A DNA stretch of 5,055 bases from the NCBI GenBank assembly GCA_017420455.1, contig JAFOJB010000550.1:1-5055 (forward strand), read 5' to 3'. The DNA is from Blautia sp. GTDB lineage: Bacteria > Bacillota > Clostridia > Lachnospirales > Lachnospiraceae. The position numbers were made by a program, and so were the translations under genes. Below the pieces are notes generated by a model. The model saw only the letters and a list, made by a program, of their open reading frames with translations, searched no databases and was not told the DNA's origin. Below, in pieces: positions 1 through 5,055 of this stretch; positions within the stretch are counted from its first letter, which is position 1, and every line of letters begins with the position of its first letter.

Positions 1-2
1 TA

Positions 3-53
3 CAGTATCCCGCCGGCGGGGCTACAGTTCACGGTCTCACCGGCCGGATACTG
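3..53. repeat. GC-rich imperfect palindrome at the left edge
   Basis: Positions 3-10 (CAGTATCC) pair perfectly with 46-53 (GGATACTG). After a single C/C mismatch, 12-16 (GCCGG) pair with 40-44 (CCGGC), leaving a loop of about 23 bases. No T-tract follows on the plus strand, so it is not an obvious intrinsic terminator in that direction. It sits just upstream of the ispF promoter. It could be the end of an upstream transcription unit, an interspersed palindromic repeat, or part of a structured RNA cut by the window edge. All three forward frames are open across most of this stretch, but none shows a recognisable protein. Confidence 0.45.
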
Positions 54-73
54 CAGAGCCCTTCGTTCCCTGC

Positions 74-102
74 TTGACCCATACAGGGAAATCATGTATA
101 AT
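74..102 (+). promoter_or_regulatory. Sigma-A promoter for ispF and the downstream cluster
   Basis: The -35 hexamer TTGACC (74-79) and a perfect -10 hexamer TATAAT (97-102) are separated by 17 bases, the optimal spacing for the vegetative sigma factor. Transcription would begin near 109, giving a leader of about 50 bases before the ispF start. The ATG at 94 lies inside this promoter, which argues against using it as a start codon. Confidence 0.8.
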
Positions 103-146
103 TTCCACAACATTCACGAGAAAAGAATGAAACGGACCGGACGGTC

Positions 147-152
147 AGGAGG
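147..152 (+). promoter_or_regulatory. Ribosome binding site that fixes the ispF start
   Basis: AGGAGG ends seven bases before the ATG at 160. In-frame ATGs further upstream (94 and 127) lack such a site, so this one decides the start. Confidence 0.85.
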
Positions 153-159
153 TAGGAAG

Positions 160-657
160 ATGGGGGATTTTTCAGGCTTTCGTGTGGGAACCGGCTATGA
201 TGTCCACAGGCTTGCAGAGGGACGGGATCTGATCATAGGGGGCGTTAAGATCCCCTGGGAAAAAGGGCTACTGGGCCATTCCGATGCGGATGTGCTGATC
301 CATGCAGTGATGGACGCGCTGCTGGGCGCGGCCGCGCTGGGAGATATCGGGCAGCATTTTCCGGATAAGGATCCTGCATATGAAGGGATTTCCAGCATTC
401 TGCTCCTTCAGAAGGTGACTTCGCTGCTGAAGGAAAACGGATACCGGATCGGGAATGTGGATGCGACCATCATCGCGCAGAAGCCGAAGATGGCGGCATA
501 TATCCCGCAGATGAAAAAGAACATGTCGGAGGCGATGGAGATCGATCCTGCGCAGTTGAACATCAAAGCGACCACGGAAGAAAAACTTGGCTTTACCGGC
601 CGTGAGGAAGGGATTTCTTCGCAGGCCGCGGCCCTACTGTACAGGGAAGCAGAATAA
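160..657 (+). CDS. ispF: 2-C-methyl-D-erythritol 2,4-cyclodiphosphate synthase
   Basis: IspF converts CDP-methylerythritol 2-phosphate to methylerythritol 2,4-cyclodiphosphate with release of CMP, in the cytoplasmic MEP pathway to isoprenoids. The 165-residue product fits the family (about 160). The N-terminal GTGYDVHRL signature carries the expected divalent-metal ligands D14 and H16, with the third ligand H48 in [27 protein letters not shown] (37-44), FPDKDP (67-72) and the C-terminal [16 protein letters not shown] (136-151) are all intact. The start at 160 is chosen because AGGAGG lies seven bases upstream and the family normally begins just before RVGTGYD. The reading frame is open upstream to position 1, but that part overlaps the promoter. 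ispF appears to be the first gene of the cluster. Its partner ispD is not in the window. An inverted-repeat element separates it from cysS, so co-transcription with cysS is plausible but unproven. Confidence 0.97.
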   Translation: MGDFSGFRVGTGYDVHRLAEGRDLIIGGVKIPWEKGLLGHSDADVLIHAVMDALLGAAALGDIGQHFPDKDPAYEGISSILLLQKVTSLLKENGYRIGNVDATIIAQKPKMAAYIPQMKKNMSEAMEIDPAQLNIKATTEEKLGFTGREEGISSQAAALLYREAE

Positions 658-678
658 ACCGGAAATAGTCCGGGAATA

Positions 679-835
679 AGGCACTGTACACAAATAACTT
701 CCGAAAGCTACGCAGAACAAATTCAAATCTGCAAGGCGGCGGAAGGAAGCGATGCGGGCATCGCTGACTGACAACAACGCAGTCAGATTTGGATTTGGGC
801 AAGCAGAATTCGGAAGTTATTTGTGTACAGTGCCT
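679..835. mobile_element. 157-bp MITE-like element with 27-bp perfect terminal inverted repeats
   Basis: Positions 679-705 are the exact reverse complement of 809-835. Inside, 718-731 pair with 784-797 (14 bp, one G-T wobble). Deeper still, 748-754 and 759-765 form a 7-bp hairpin with a CGGG loop, and 766-770 can pair with 780-784 as an alternative. The whole can fold as a long nested stem-loop in DNA or RNA. It encodes no transposase. Such a short non-autonomous repeat fits a miniature inverted-repeat transposable element or a large palindromic interspersed repeat. The ends contain TGTACACAAA, loosely like IS256-family ends, which is only a suggestion. I see no target-site duplication in the immediately flanking 8 bases. 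It occupies most of the ispF-cysS gap, and a 6-bp hairpin (832-837 with 843-848) overlaps its right end. Confidence 0.7.
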
Positions 836-867
836 GAGGACGTCAGGCCGTCCAAAACCAGAAGACC

Positions 868-873
868 AGGAGG
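868..873 (+). promoter_or_regulatory. Ribosome binding site that fixes the cysS start
   Basis: AGGAGG ends eight bases before the ATG at 882. The in-frame ATG at 789 lies within the inverted-repeat element and has no comparable site, so 882 is the start. Confidence 0.85.
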
Positions 874-881
874 ATAGGAGC

Positions 882-2291
882 ATGAAACTGTTTAATACAC
901 TGACCCGCAGGAAAGAGGAGTTTGTCCCCATCGAGGAGGGGAAGGTCCGGATGTATGTCTGCGGGCCGACCGTATACAATCTGATACACATCGGGAACGC
1001 GCGTCCCATGATTATTTTTGACACGGTCCGCCGTTACATGGAGTACAAGGGATATGAGGTGAACTATGTCTCCAACTTTACGGATGTAGATGACAAGATC
1101 ATCAAAAAAGCGATCGAAGAAGGCGTCAGCGCGGAGGAGATCTCTACCCGCTATATCCGGGAATGCAAACAGGATATGGAAGGCATGAACGTCCGTCCCG
1201 CAACGACCCATCCCCAGGCGACGCAGGAGATCGACGGCATGATCGATATGATCAGAACGCTGATCGAGAAGGGACATGCCTATGCCGCGGCAGACGGCAC
1301 CGTGTACTTCCGGGTAAAAAGCTTCCCGGAATACGGCAAGCTTTCTCATAAAAACCTGGACGATCTGCAGTCCGGTTTCCGTTCTCTGCAGGTATCCGGA
1401 GAGGACCAGAAGGAAGATCCTCTGGATTTTGTGCTCTGGAAGCCCAAAAAGGAAGGGGAGCCTTACTGGACCTCACCCTGGTGCGATGGCCGCCCCGGCT
1501 GGCATATCGAATGCTCCGTGATGTCGAAAAAATACCTGGGAGAGGAGATCGACATCCATGCAGGCGGCGAGGATCTTGTTTTTCCGCATCACGAAAACGA
1601 GATCGCCCAGAGTGAAAGCTGCAATGGAAAGATTTTCGCCAGGTACTGGATGCACAATGCCTTTCTGAATATCGATAATAAAAAGATGTCCAAATCTCTG
1701 GGAAATTTCCGTACAGTACGGGAAATTTCGGCCCAGTATGATCTGCAGGTGCTCCGTTTCTTCATGCTGAACGCCCATTACAGAAGCCCGCTGAATTTCA
1801 GCGCGGACCTGATGGAGGCTTCGAAGAACGCGCTGGAGCGTATTGTAGAGGCGGCGGCGCGTCTGGAAGACAGGAAGAAGGCGGCTGCAGTACAGGAGAT
1901 TTCCAAGGCAGAGGAGGAGCTTCTGAAGGAAGCGGATGCCTTCCGTGTGAAATTTGAGGAAGCCATGGACGATGATTTCAATACCGCCGATGCCCTGGCC
2001 GCCGTGTTCGAGCTGGTGAAATTCGCCAATACCAGTGTTACAGAGGAGAGCTCTGCTTCATTCAGCGGCGCTCTTCTGAAAGAGCTGAATACCCTGTGCG
2101 ATGTTCTTGGCCTGAAGACCGCCAGAAAGGCAGAAATCCTGGACAAGGAGATCGAGGATTTGATCGCGGAAAGGCAGCAGGCCAGGAAGAACAGGGATTT
2201 CGCAAGAGCGGATGAGATCCGGGATGAGCTTCTTGAAAAGGGCATCATCCTGAAGGATACCCGGGAGGGTGTGAAATGGCAGAGAGCCTGA
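882..2291 (+). CDS. cysS: Cysteinyl-tRNA synthetase
   Basis: This class I enzyme charges tRNA-Cys with cysteine in the cytoplasm. The product is 469 residues, normal for the family. The HIGH-type motif is HIGN (36-39) and KMSKS is at 268-272, followed by LGNF. All four zinc ligands used for cysteine recognition can be placed by comparison with the E. coli enzyme: C27 in [10 protein letters not shown]211 in WHIECSVMS, and H236 and E240 in [12 protein letters not shown]. The C-terminal part (from about residue 330) is the helical anticodon-binding region, ending in the usual [23 protein letters not shown] segment. The start at 882 gives the family's usual N-terminus ([14 protein letters not shown]); the 31-residue upstream extension would be translated repeat DNA. 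No T-box leader is seen in the 224 bases between ispF and cysS. The 3' end overlaps mrnC by 16 bases, indicating co-transcription and probable translational coupling. Confidence 0.98.
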   Translation: MKLFNTLTRRKEEFVPIEEGKVRMYVCGPTVYNLIHIGNARPMIIFDTVRRYMEYKGYEVNYVSNFTDVDDKIIKKAIEEGVSAEEISTRYIRECKQDMEGMNVRPATTHPQATQEIDGMIDMIRTLIEKGHAYAAADGTVYFRVKSFPEYGKLSHKNLDDLQSGFRSLQVSGEDQKEDPLDFVLWKPKKEGEPYWTSPWCDGRPGWHIECSVMSKKYLGEEIDIHAGGEDLVFPHHENEIAQSESCNGKIFARYWMHNAFLNIDNKKMSKSLGNFRTVREISAQYDLQVLRFFMLNAHYRSPLNFSADLMEASKNALERIVEAAARLEDRKKAAAVQEISKAEEELLKEADAFRVKFEEAMDDDFNTADALAAVFELVKFANTSVTEESSASFSGALLKELNTLCDVLGLKTARKAEILDKEIEDLIAERQQARKNRDFARADEIRDELLEKGIILKDTREGVKWQRA

Positions 2292-2737
2292 AGGGGGAGC
2301 TTTCGTACCTGAGGGACTTCTTCGGGCTGCCGGATACGGATCTTCGCACCTATTCCCCTCTGACCCTTGCCTACATCGGGGATGCGGTTTATGAAGTGGT
2401 CATCCGGTCGATTCTGGTACTGAGAGGAAACTGTCCGGTAAGCCAGCTGCATAAACGGGCCAGCAGTCTGGTAAAGGCTTCCGCCCAGTCGGGCATGATG
2501 GCAGTTCTGGAGCCTCTCCTCAGCGAGGAGGAGTACAGTGTATACAAAAGAGGCAGGAACGCGCATTCCCCTACAATGGCCAGACATGCCACCATGGGGG
2601 ATTACCGCCGTGCCACCGGTTTTGAAGCGCTGATCGGGTATCTGTACCTGAAGGAGGATACCGGCCGCATGCTGGAACTGATCCGGAAGGGGCTGGACGC
2701 AGGGACCCTTTCAAAGGATACCGGCCCGATGGGATGA
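2276..2737 (+). CDS. mrnC: Mini-ribonuclease III (23S rRNA maturation)
   Basis: Mini-III is an RNase III-like endonuclease without the double-stranded RNA-binding domain; in Bacillus subtilis it trims both ends of 23S rRNA within a double-stranded processing stalk. The 153-residue product consists only of the catalytic domain. The RNase III signature is LAYIGDAVYE (31-40) with acidic residues D36 and E40. A second motif, YKRGRNA (90-96), precedes YRRATGFEALIGYLYL (110-125), which holds the second catalytic glutamate E117. GGAGG at 2264-2268 lies seven bases before the ATG, inside the end of cysS. The adjacent cysS upstream and rlmB downstream form the order common in Firmicutes. After the TGA at 2735 the same frame stays open for 44 more codons through a tandem repeat, so the C-terminus may differ from relatives. 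That is an inference from the frame alone. Confidence 0.96.
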   Translation: MAESLKGELSYLRDFFGLPDTDLRTYSPLTLAYIGDAVYEVVIRSILVLRGNCPVSQLHKRASSLVKASAQSGMMAVLEPLLSEEEYSVYKRGRNAHSPTMARHATMGDYRRATGFEALIGYLYLKEDTGRMLELIRKGLDAGTLSKDTGPMG

Positions 2738-2768
2738 TCCATAAACACGCGGCATTGCAGGACTGCGG

Positions 2769-2843
2769 CATACGACGTCGCAGAATACAACATTGTGCCT
2801 CACGACATTGCATTACATGATATCGCGGTATACGACATTGCGG
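2769..2843 (+). repeat. Degenerate 15-bp tandem repeat between mrnC and rlmB
   Basis: Five consecutive 15-base units (starting at 2769, 2784, 2799, 2814 and 2829) resemble TATACGACATTGCGG, the sequence of the fifth unit. The others match it at 10 or 11 of 15 positions. More decayed copies may flank the array (about 2744-2768 and 2844-2858). In the mrnC frame, downstream of the mrnC stop, the units read as a pentapeptide repeat of the form (Y/H)(D/N)(I/V)(A/V)x. The array fills most of the 201-bp mrnC-rlmB gap and ends about 45 bases before a candidate -10 element for rlmB. There are no spacers, so it is not CRISPR-like. Its function is not known. Confidence 0.65.
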
Positions 2844-2887
2844 CTCATCACCGCTGCAGTGTTTCCGCATGAGGATCTGTCATGCTG

Positions 2888-2896
2888 TGATACAAT
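2888..2896 (+). promoter_or_regulatory. Candidate extended -10 promoter for rlmB-sigH
   Basis: TGATACAAT has the TGn extension followed by TACAAT (2891-2896), one mismatch from the -10 consensus. No convincing -35 hexamer is present 16-18 bases upstream. Transcription would start near 2903, about 36 bases before the rlmB ATG. The gap after mrnC makes an internal promoter reasonable, but the evidence is limited to this one motif. Confidence 0.4.
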
Positions 2897-2938
2897 GAGA
2901 AGAGTAAACAATAAACAATATAGAAGGCAGGATTATGC

Positions 2939-3676
2939 ATGAGTGAACAGATTGAGGGCAGGAATGCGGTGCTGGAAGCGTTCCGCGCGGGAAAAAGTAT
3001 CGATAAGCTTTTCCTCCTGGATGGATGTCAGGACGGACCGGTGCGTTCTATTGCCAGAGAAGCCAGAAAACATGACACCATCGTGAATTATGTGGCGAAG
3101 GAACGGCTGGACCAGCTGAGTGAAACCGGTTCCCATCAGGGAGTGATCGCGTTCGCCGCCGCCTATGAATATGCCGCGGTGGAGGATATTCTTCAGAAAG
3201 CCAGGGAGAAGGGGGAGCCTCCGTTTCTCATTCTGCTGGATGAGATCGAGGATCCGCACAACCTGGGGGCCATCATCCGTACGGCAAATATCGCCGGGGC
3301 TCACGGCGTGATCATTCCGAAGAGAAGAGCATCAGGCCTGACTGCGGTGGTGGCGAAGACATCTGCCGGAGCTCTCAATTTTACTCCCGTGGCGAAGGTG
3401 ACGAATCTGTCCCAGACCATAGAGGATTTGAAGAAGGAGGGAATCTGGTTTGTCTGCGCGGATATGGACGGGGATTCCATGTATTCTCTGAATCTTACAG
3501 GGCCGATCGGGCTGGTGATCGGGAACGAGGGACAGGGAGTCAGCCGGCTGGTGAAGGAAAAGTGCGATTTTGTGGCGTCCATCCCCATGAAGGGCGAGAT
3601 CGAATCCCTGAATGCCTCTGTGGCAGCTGGTGTGATGGCTTTCGAGATCGTACGGCAGCGCCTGGGAGTGAAATAG
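2939..3676 (+). CDS. rlmB: 23S rRNA (guanosine-2'-O-)-methyltransferase, TrmH/SpoU family
   Basis: RlmB-type enzymes use S-adenosylmethionine to methylate a guanosine ribose in the peptidyl-transferase region of 23S rRNA (Gm2251 in E. coli). The 245-residue product has both expected parts. An N-terminal substrate-binding domain (about 1-80) begins IEGRNAVLEAFRAG. The knotted SPOUT catalytic domain follows, with motif 1 DEIEDPHNLGAIIRTA (101-116, including N108 and R114), motif 2 VIGNEGQG (193-200, with E197) and motif 3 IPMKGEIESLNASVA (215-229). The start is preceded by an imperfect site, AAGGCAGGA, with AGGA six bases before the ATG, weaker than those of its neighbours. The family includes paralogues such as TrmH and TsnR; the N-terminal domain and the cysS-mrnC context favour RlmB. 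sigH follows after only five bases. Confidence 0.94.
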   Translation: MSEQIEGRNAVLEAFRAGKSIDKLFLLDGCQDGPVRSIAREARKHDTIVNYVAKERLDQLSETGSHQGVIAFAAAYEYAAVEDILQKAREKGEPPFLILLDEIEDPHNLGAIIRTANIAGAHGVIIPKRRASGLTAVVAKTSAGALNFTPVAKVTNLSQTIEDLKKEGIWFVCADMDGDSMYSLNLTGPIGLVIGNEGQGVSRLVKEKCDFVASIPMKGEIESLNASVAAGVMAFEIVRQRLGVK

Positions 3677-3681
3677 TTTTT

Positions 3682-4263
3682 ATGGAAAAGGAATATGGTT
3701 CTTCCAGCGATGAAGAGCTGATCCGCCGTCTCCGGAACGGAGACAGCGGGGTATGGGATTACCTGCTGGAAAAATATAAGGACATGGTCCGGAGAAGATC
3801 CCGGGCCATGTTTCTGACAGGCGGAGACACGGATGATCTGATCCAGGAGGGGATGATCGGGCTGTTTAAGGCCATCCGGGATTTCAGGGAGGACAGGGAT
3901 GCTTCCTTCCGCACCTTCGCCAATGTCTGCGTGGACAGGCAGCTGAAAACGGCGGTAAAGAATTCCCAAAGAAAGAAGCACATGCCCCTGAACAGTTATA
4001 TTTCTCTGGATAACGAGAATGAGGAGGAGCCTTCCCCCGTCGTTCAGTCTGTGAGTCCGGAGGACATGCTGATCGAGAGGGAGCAGCAGGAGAACCTGAT
4101 GCGCACCATCCAGGAGTCTCTCAGCAAGCTGGAGAACAAGGTCCTGTCCCTGTATCTTTCCGGCGACAGCTATCAGGAAATTGCCGACAAGATCGGCAAA
4201 CCCCTGAAATCCGTAGACAATACCATGAGCAGGCTGCGCCGGAAGATCCGGGAGAACATCTGA
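3682..4263 (+). CDS. sigH: RNA polymerase sigma-H factor (transition-phase/sporulation)
   Basis: Sigma-H (Spo0H) directs RNA polymerase to early-sporulation, competence and stationary-phase genes in Bacillus and Clostridia. The 193-residue product aligns along its length with remembered B. subtilis SigH (about 218 residues). Region 2 includes DDLIQEGMIGLFKAIRDF (51-68), then ASFRTFANVCVDRQLKTAVK (74-93), followed by KKHMPLNSYISLD (98-110), a very characteristic SigH stretch. Region 4 has the helix-turn-helix YQEIADKIGKPLKSVDN (164-180) and ends RLRRKIRENI. The start at 3682 matches the family's N-terminus; the open frame upstream is inside rlmB in another frame. The likely ribosome binding site is GGAG/TGA (3665-3671) in the last codons of rlmB, 10-13 bases away, so translation is probably coupled to rlmB. 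Presence of sigH alone does not prove the organism sporulates. Confidence 0.95.
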   Translation: MEKEYGSSSDEELIRRLRNGDSGVWDYLLEKYKDMVRRRSRAMFLTGGDTDDLIQEGMIGLFKAIRDFREDRDASFRTFANVCVDRQLKTAVKNSQRKKHMPLNSYISLDNENEEEPSPVVQSVSPEDMLIEREQQENLMRTIQESLSKLENKVLSLYLSGDSYQEIADKIGKPLKSVDNTMSRLRRKIRENI

Positions 4264-4292
4264 CCTGATACAGGAAAACAAAAAACAAAAAC

Positions 4293-4327
4293 AAAAAAAC
4301 CGGATACGCATTGGTATCCGGTTTTTT
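4293..4327. terminator. Bidirectional intrinsic terminator shared by sigH and tRNA-Thr
   Basis: CCGGATAC (4300-4307) pairs perfectly with GTATCCGG (4314-4321) around a six-base loop. Six Ts follow on the plus strand (4322-4327), and seven As precede it (4293-4299), which are Us for minus-strand transcription. It begins 29 bases after the sigH stop and ends five bases from the tRNA 3' end, so one hairpin can stop both converging units. The stretch before it (4272-4292) is strikingly A-rich on the plus strand. Confidence 0.9.
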
Positions 4328-4331
4328 GAAG

Positions 4332-4404
<73 letters not shown>

Positions 4405-4448
4405 ATCTTTTCCCTTCGTGATTGGCTTTGTACCGCTCACAGTTGATA

Positions 4449-4477
4449 ACTATAACAGAATTGCCCCGGATTGTCAA
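4449..4477 (-). promoter_or_regulatory. Strong sigma-A promoter for tRNA-Thr
   Basis: On the minus strand, TTGACA (4472-4477) and TATAGT (4449-4454) are separated by 17 bases, with a perfect -35 and five of six matches at -10. Upstream of the -35, the A/T tract at 4482-4493 could act as an UP element. Transcription would start near 4442, giving a 5' leader of about 37 bases that RNase P would remove. Confidence 0.85.
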
Positions 4478-4515
4478 CACCTTTTTTAAAAAATCCGGAC
4501 GAAAAAATCACGGAC
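4466..4515. repeat. Direct and inverted repeats in the tRNA-glnS divergent promoter region
   Basis: AAAAAATCCGGAC (4488-4500) is nearly repeated as AAAAAATCACGGAC (4502-4515), spaced 14 bases. In addition CCGGATT (4466-4472) is inverted as AATCCGG (4492-4498), enclosing the tRNA -35 hexamer. TTTTTTAAAAAA (4482-4493) is itself palindromic. These could be UP-element tracts or a regulator site; no specific regulator is recognised. Confidence 0.4.
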
Positions 4516-4533
4516 AATTTTTCAAGGAAAACC

Positions 4534-4562
4534 TTTAAAATAAAATCAGGATATGGTAAGAT
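4534..4562 (+). promoter_or_regulatory. Probable sigma-A promoter for glnS
   Basis: TTTAAA (4534-4539, four of six matches to TTGACA) and TAAGAT (4557-4562) are 17 bases apart, and TGG directly before TAAGAT supplies an extended -10. Transcription would start near 4569, leaving a 5' leader of about 140 bases. The leader holds two small hairpins (4597-4601 with 4605-4609, and 4641-4645 with 4654-4658) and no T-box consensus. Confidence 0.6.
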
Positions 4563-4659
4563 GTGGAACAAATAACCGGTATTGTATTTCACAGGGTTCT
4601 GCCGCAGAATACACAGGTATTTCCGGGAAATCCTGAGGAACTGCCGTATCAGAGGCAGG

Positions 4660-4707
4660 ATGCAGCAGGGCCTATGGAATGGTGTGCCGGAAATCTGGAG
4701 GAAGTAA
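4660..4707 (+). CDS. Possible 15-residue leader peptide upstream of glnS
   Basis: An ATG-initiated ORF reads [15 protein letters not shown] and ends with TAA one base before the glnS start codon. AGAGG (4651-4655) lies four bases before the ATG, a weak and close ribosome binding site, and it overlaps the 3' arm of the 4641-4658 hairpin. The glnS Shine-Dalgarno sequence (4697-4701) is inside the ORF. Two glutamine codons directly after the start, upstream of the enzyme that charges tRNA-Gln, are suggestive of a sensing leader. An ORF this short is easily fortuitous, and no terminator hairpin is visible after it. Confidence 0.25.
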   Translation: MQQGLWNGVPEIWRK

Positions 4708-4708
4708 G

Positions 4709-5055
4709 ATGGAAAACGAAGTAGTTTCCAAAAATTTTATTGAGAACATCATCGACAAAGATCTGGCAGAAGGAGTATACGACGAAGTCCACACACGTTT
4801 TCCGCCGGAACCAAACGGATATCTCCACATCGGCCACGCCAAATCCATTCTTCTGAACTACGGCCTTGCCCAGGAATACAAAGGCAAATTCAATATGCGG
4901 TTTGACGATACCAATCCTACAAAAGAGAAAACAGAATTTGTGGAATCCATCAAGGAGGATATCCGCTGGCTCGGCGCGGACTGGGAGGACCGTCTGTTCT
5001 TTGCGTCGGACTACTTCGATAAGATGTATGAAGGAGCCGTAAAGCTCATCCGGAA
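4709..5055 (+). CDS. glnS: Glutaminyl-tRNA synthetase, N-terminal part (continues past the window)
   Basis: GlnRS is a class I enzyme that attaches glutamine directly to tRNA-Gln. Only the first 115 residues are visible; the usual full length is roughly 550. The GlnRS-specific version of the HIGH motif, [15 protein letters not shown] (32-46, HIGH at 40-43), is followed by [13 protein letters not shown] (61-73), which includes the conserved D66 of the E. coli enzyme, and by [14 protein letters not shown]. Glutamyl-tRNA synthetases instead carry a PSPTGxxHIGG-type motif, so GluRS is unlikely. GGAGG at 4697-4701 lies seven bases before the ATG. Many Firmicutes lack GlnRS and make Gln-tRNA by amidation with GatCAB; a direct enzyme is found in a number of Clostridia. 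The KMSKS loop and anticodon-binding domains are beyond the edge. Confidence 0.95.
   Translation, partial: MENEVVSKNFIENIIDKDLAEGVYDEVHTRFPPEPNGYLHIGHAKSILLNYGLAQEYKGKFNMRFDDTNPTKEKTEFVESIKEDIRWLGADWEDRLFFASDYFDKMYEGAVKLIR

Noticed and set aside
94..159. N-terminal extension of ispF from the ATG at 94
   Set aside because: That ATG sits within the promoter, upstream of the predicted transcription start, and has no ribosome binding site. The ATG at 160 has an ideal one and gives the usual family N-terminus.
795..823. Outward promoter at the right end of the inverted-repeat element (TTGGGC, 17 bases, TATTTG)
   Set aside because: The -10 match is poor and the sequence is constrained by the inverted repeat, so it cannot be supported.
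789..881. N-terminal extension of cysS from the ATG at 789
   Set aside because: The extra 31 codons are mostly the right half of the inverted-repeat element, with no ribosome binding site. The start at 882 follows AGGAGG and matches the family.
1778..2587. Minus-strand ORF of 269 codons opposite cysS and mrnC
   Set aside because: It is a shadow of two well-supported genes, with serine/arginine-rich low-complexity composition and no recognisable motif.
2769..2843. CRISPR array
   Set aside because: The 15-base units abut one another without spacers and vary from unit to unit.
2872..2900. Sigma-H type promoter before rlmB (AGGATCT at 2872-2878)
   Set aside because: The -35-like motif is good, but no GAAT-type -10 occurs at the proper spacing. 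The extended -10 for sigma-A is the better reading.
2817..2942. 41-codon ORF whose stop overlaps the rlmB start as ATGA
   Set aside because: It has no ribosome binding site and starts inside the tandem repeat. The mrnC frame explains the repeat variation better.
3562..3681. Upstream start for sigH inside rlmB
   Set aside because: The additional 40 residues are rlmB read in another frame, and SigH proteins begin close to the ATG at 3682.
4563..4708. T-box riboswitch ahead of glnS (also considered ahead of cysS, 658-881)
   Set aside because: No AGGGTGGNACCGCG-type T-box sequence and no terminator/antiterminator pair with a T-tract is present in either leader.

Overview
The window looks like chromosomal housekeeping DNA from a Gram-positive member of the Clostridia. 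Lachnospiraceae is the best guess, inferred from four things: the cysS-mrnC-rlmB-sigH gene order, strong AGGAGG-type ribosome binding sites, a sporulation-type sigma-H factor, and a direct glutaminyl-tRNA synthetase. The base composition is moderately GC-rich. No phage, plasmid, CRISPR or defence genes are visible.

Layout. Positions 1-73 hold only a GC-rich imperfect palindrome and no supportable gene. A near-consensus sigma-A promoter (74-102) then starts a plus-strand cluster: ispF (isoprenoid precursor synthesis), a 157-bp non-coding element with 27-bp perfect terminal inverted repeats, cysS (cysteinyl-tRNA synthetase), mrnC (Mini-ribonuclease III, overlapping cysS by 16 bases), a 201-bp gap with a degenerate 15-bp tandem repeat, rlmB (23S rRNA 2'-O-methyltransferase) and sigH (sporulation/transition-phase sigma factor, 5 bases after rlmB). 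A strong hairpin with an A-tract on one side and a T-tract on the other (4293-4327) ends the cluster. The same hairpin ends a convergent tRNA-Thr(GGU) gene on the minus strand. The tRNA has its own near-perfect promoter, which diverges from a promoter for glnS. The glnS gene (glutaminyl-tRNA synthetase) starts at 4709 and runs off the right edge.

Functionally the genes serve translation (two aminoacyl-tRNA synthetases, a tRNA, a 23S rRNA methyltransferase and an RNase that matures 23S rRNA), with an isoprenoid enzyme at the front and a developmental sigma factor at the end. Weak signals suggest a second, internal promoter ahead of rlmB-sigH.

The genes themselves are ordinary. The unusual material lies between them: the inverted-repeat element inside the ispF-cysS interval; the pentameric-codon tandem repeat after mrnC, which keeps the mrnC reading frame past its stop codon; and a 15-codon leader ORF beginning Met-Gln-Gln that ends one base before the glutaminyl-tRNA synthetase start. 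I did not find a clearly new multi-gene system.
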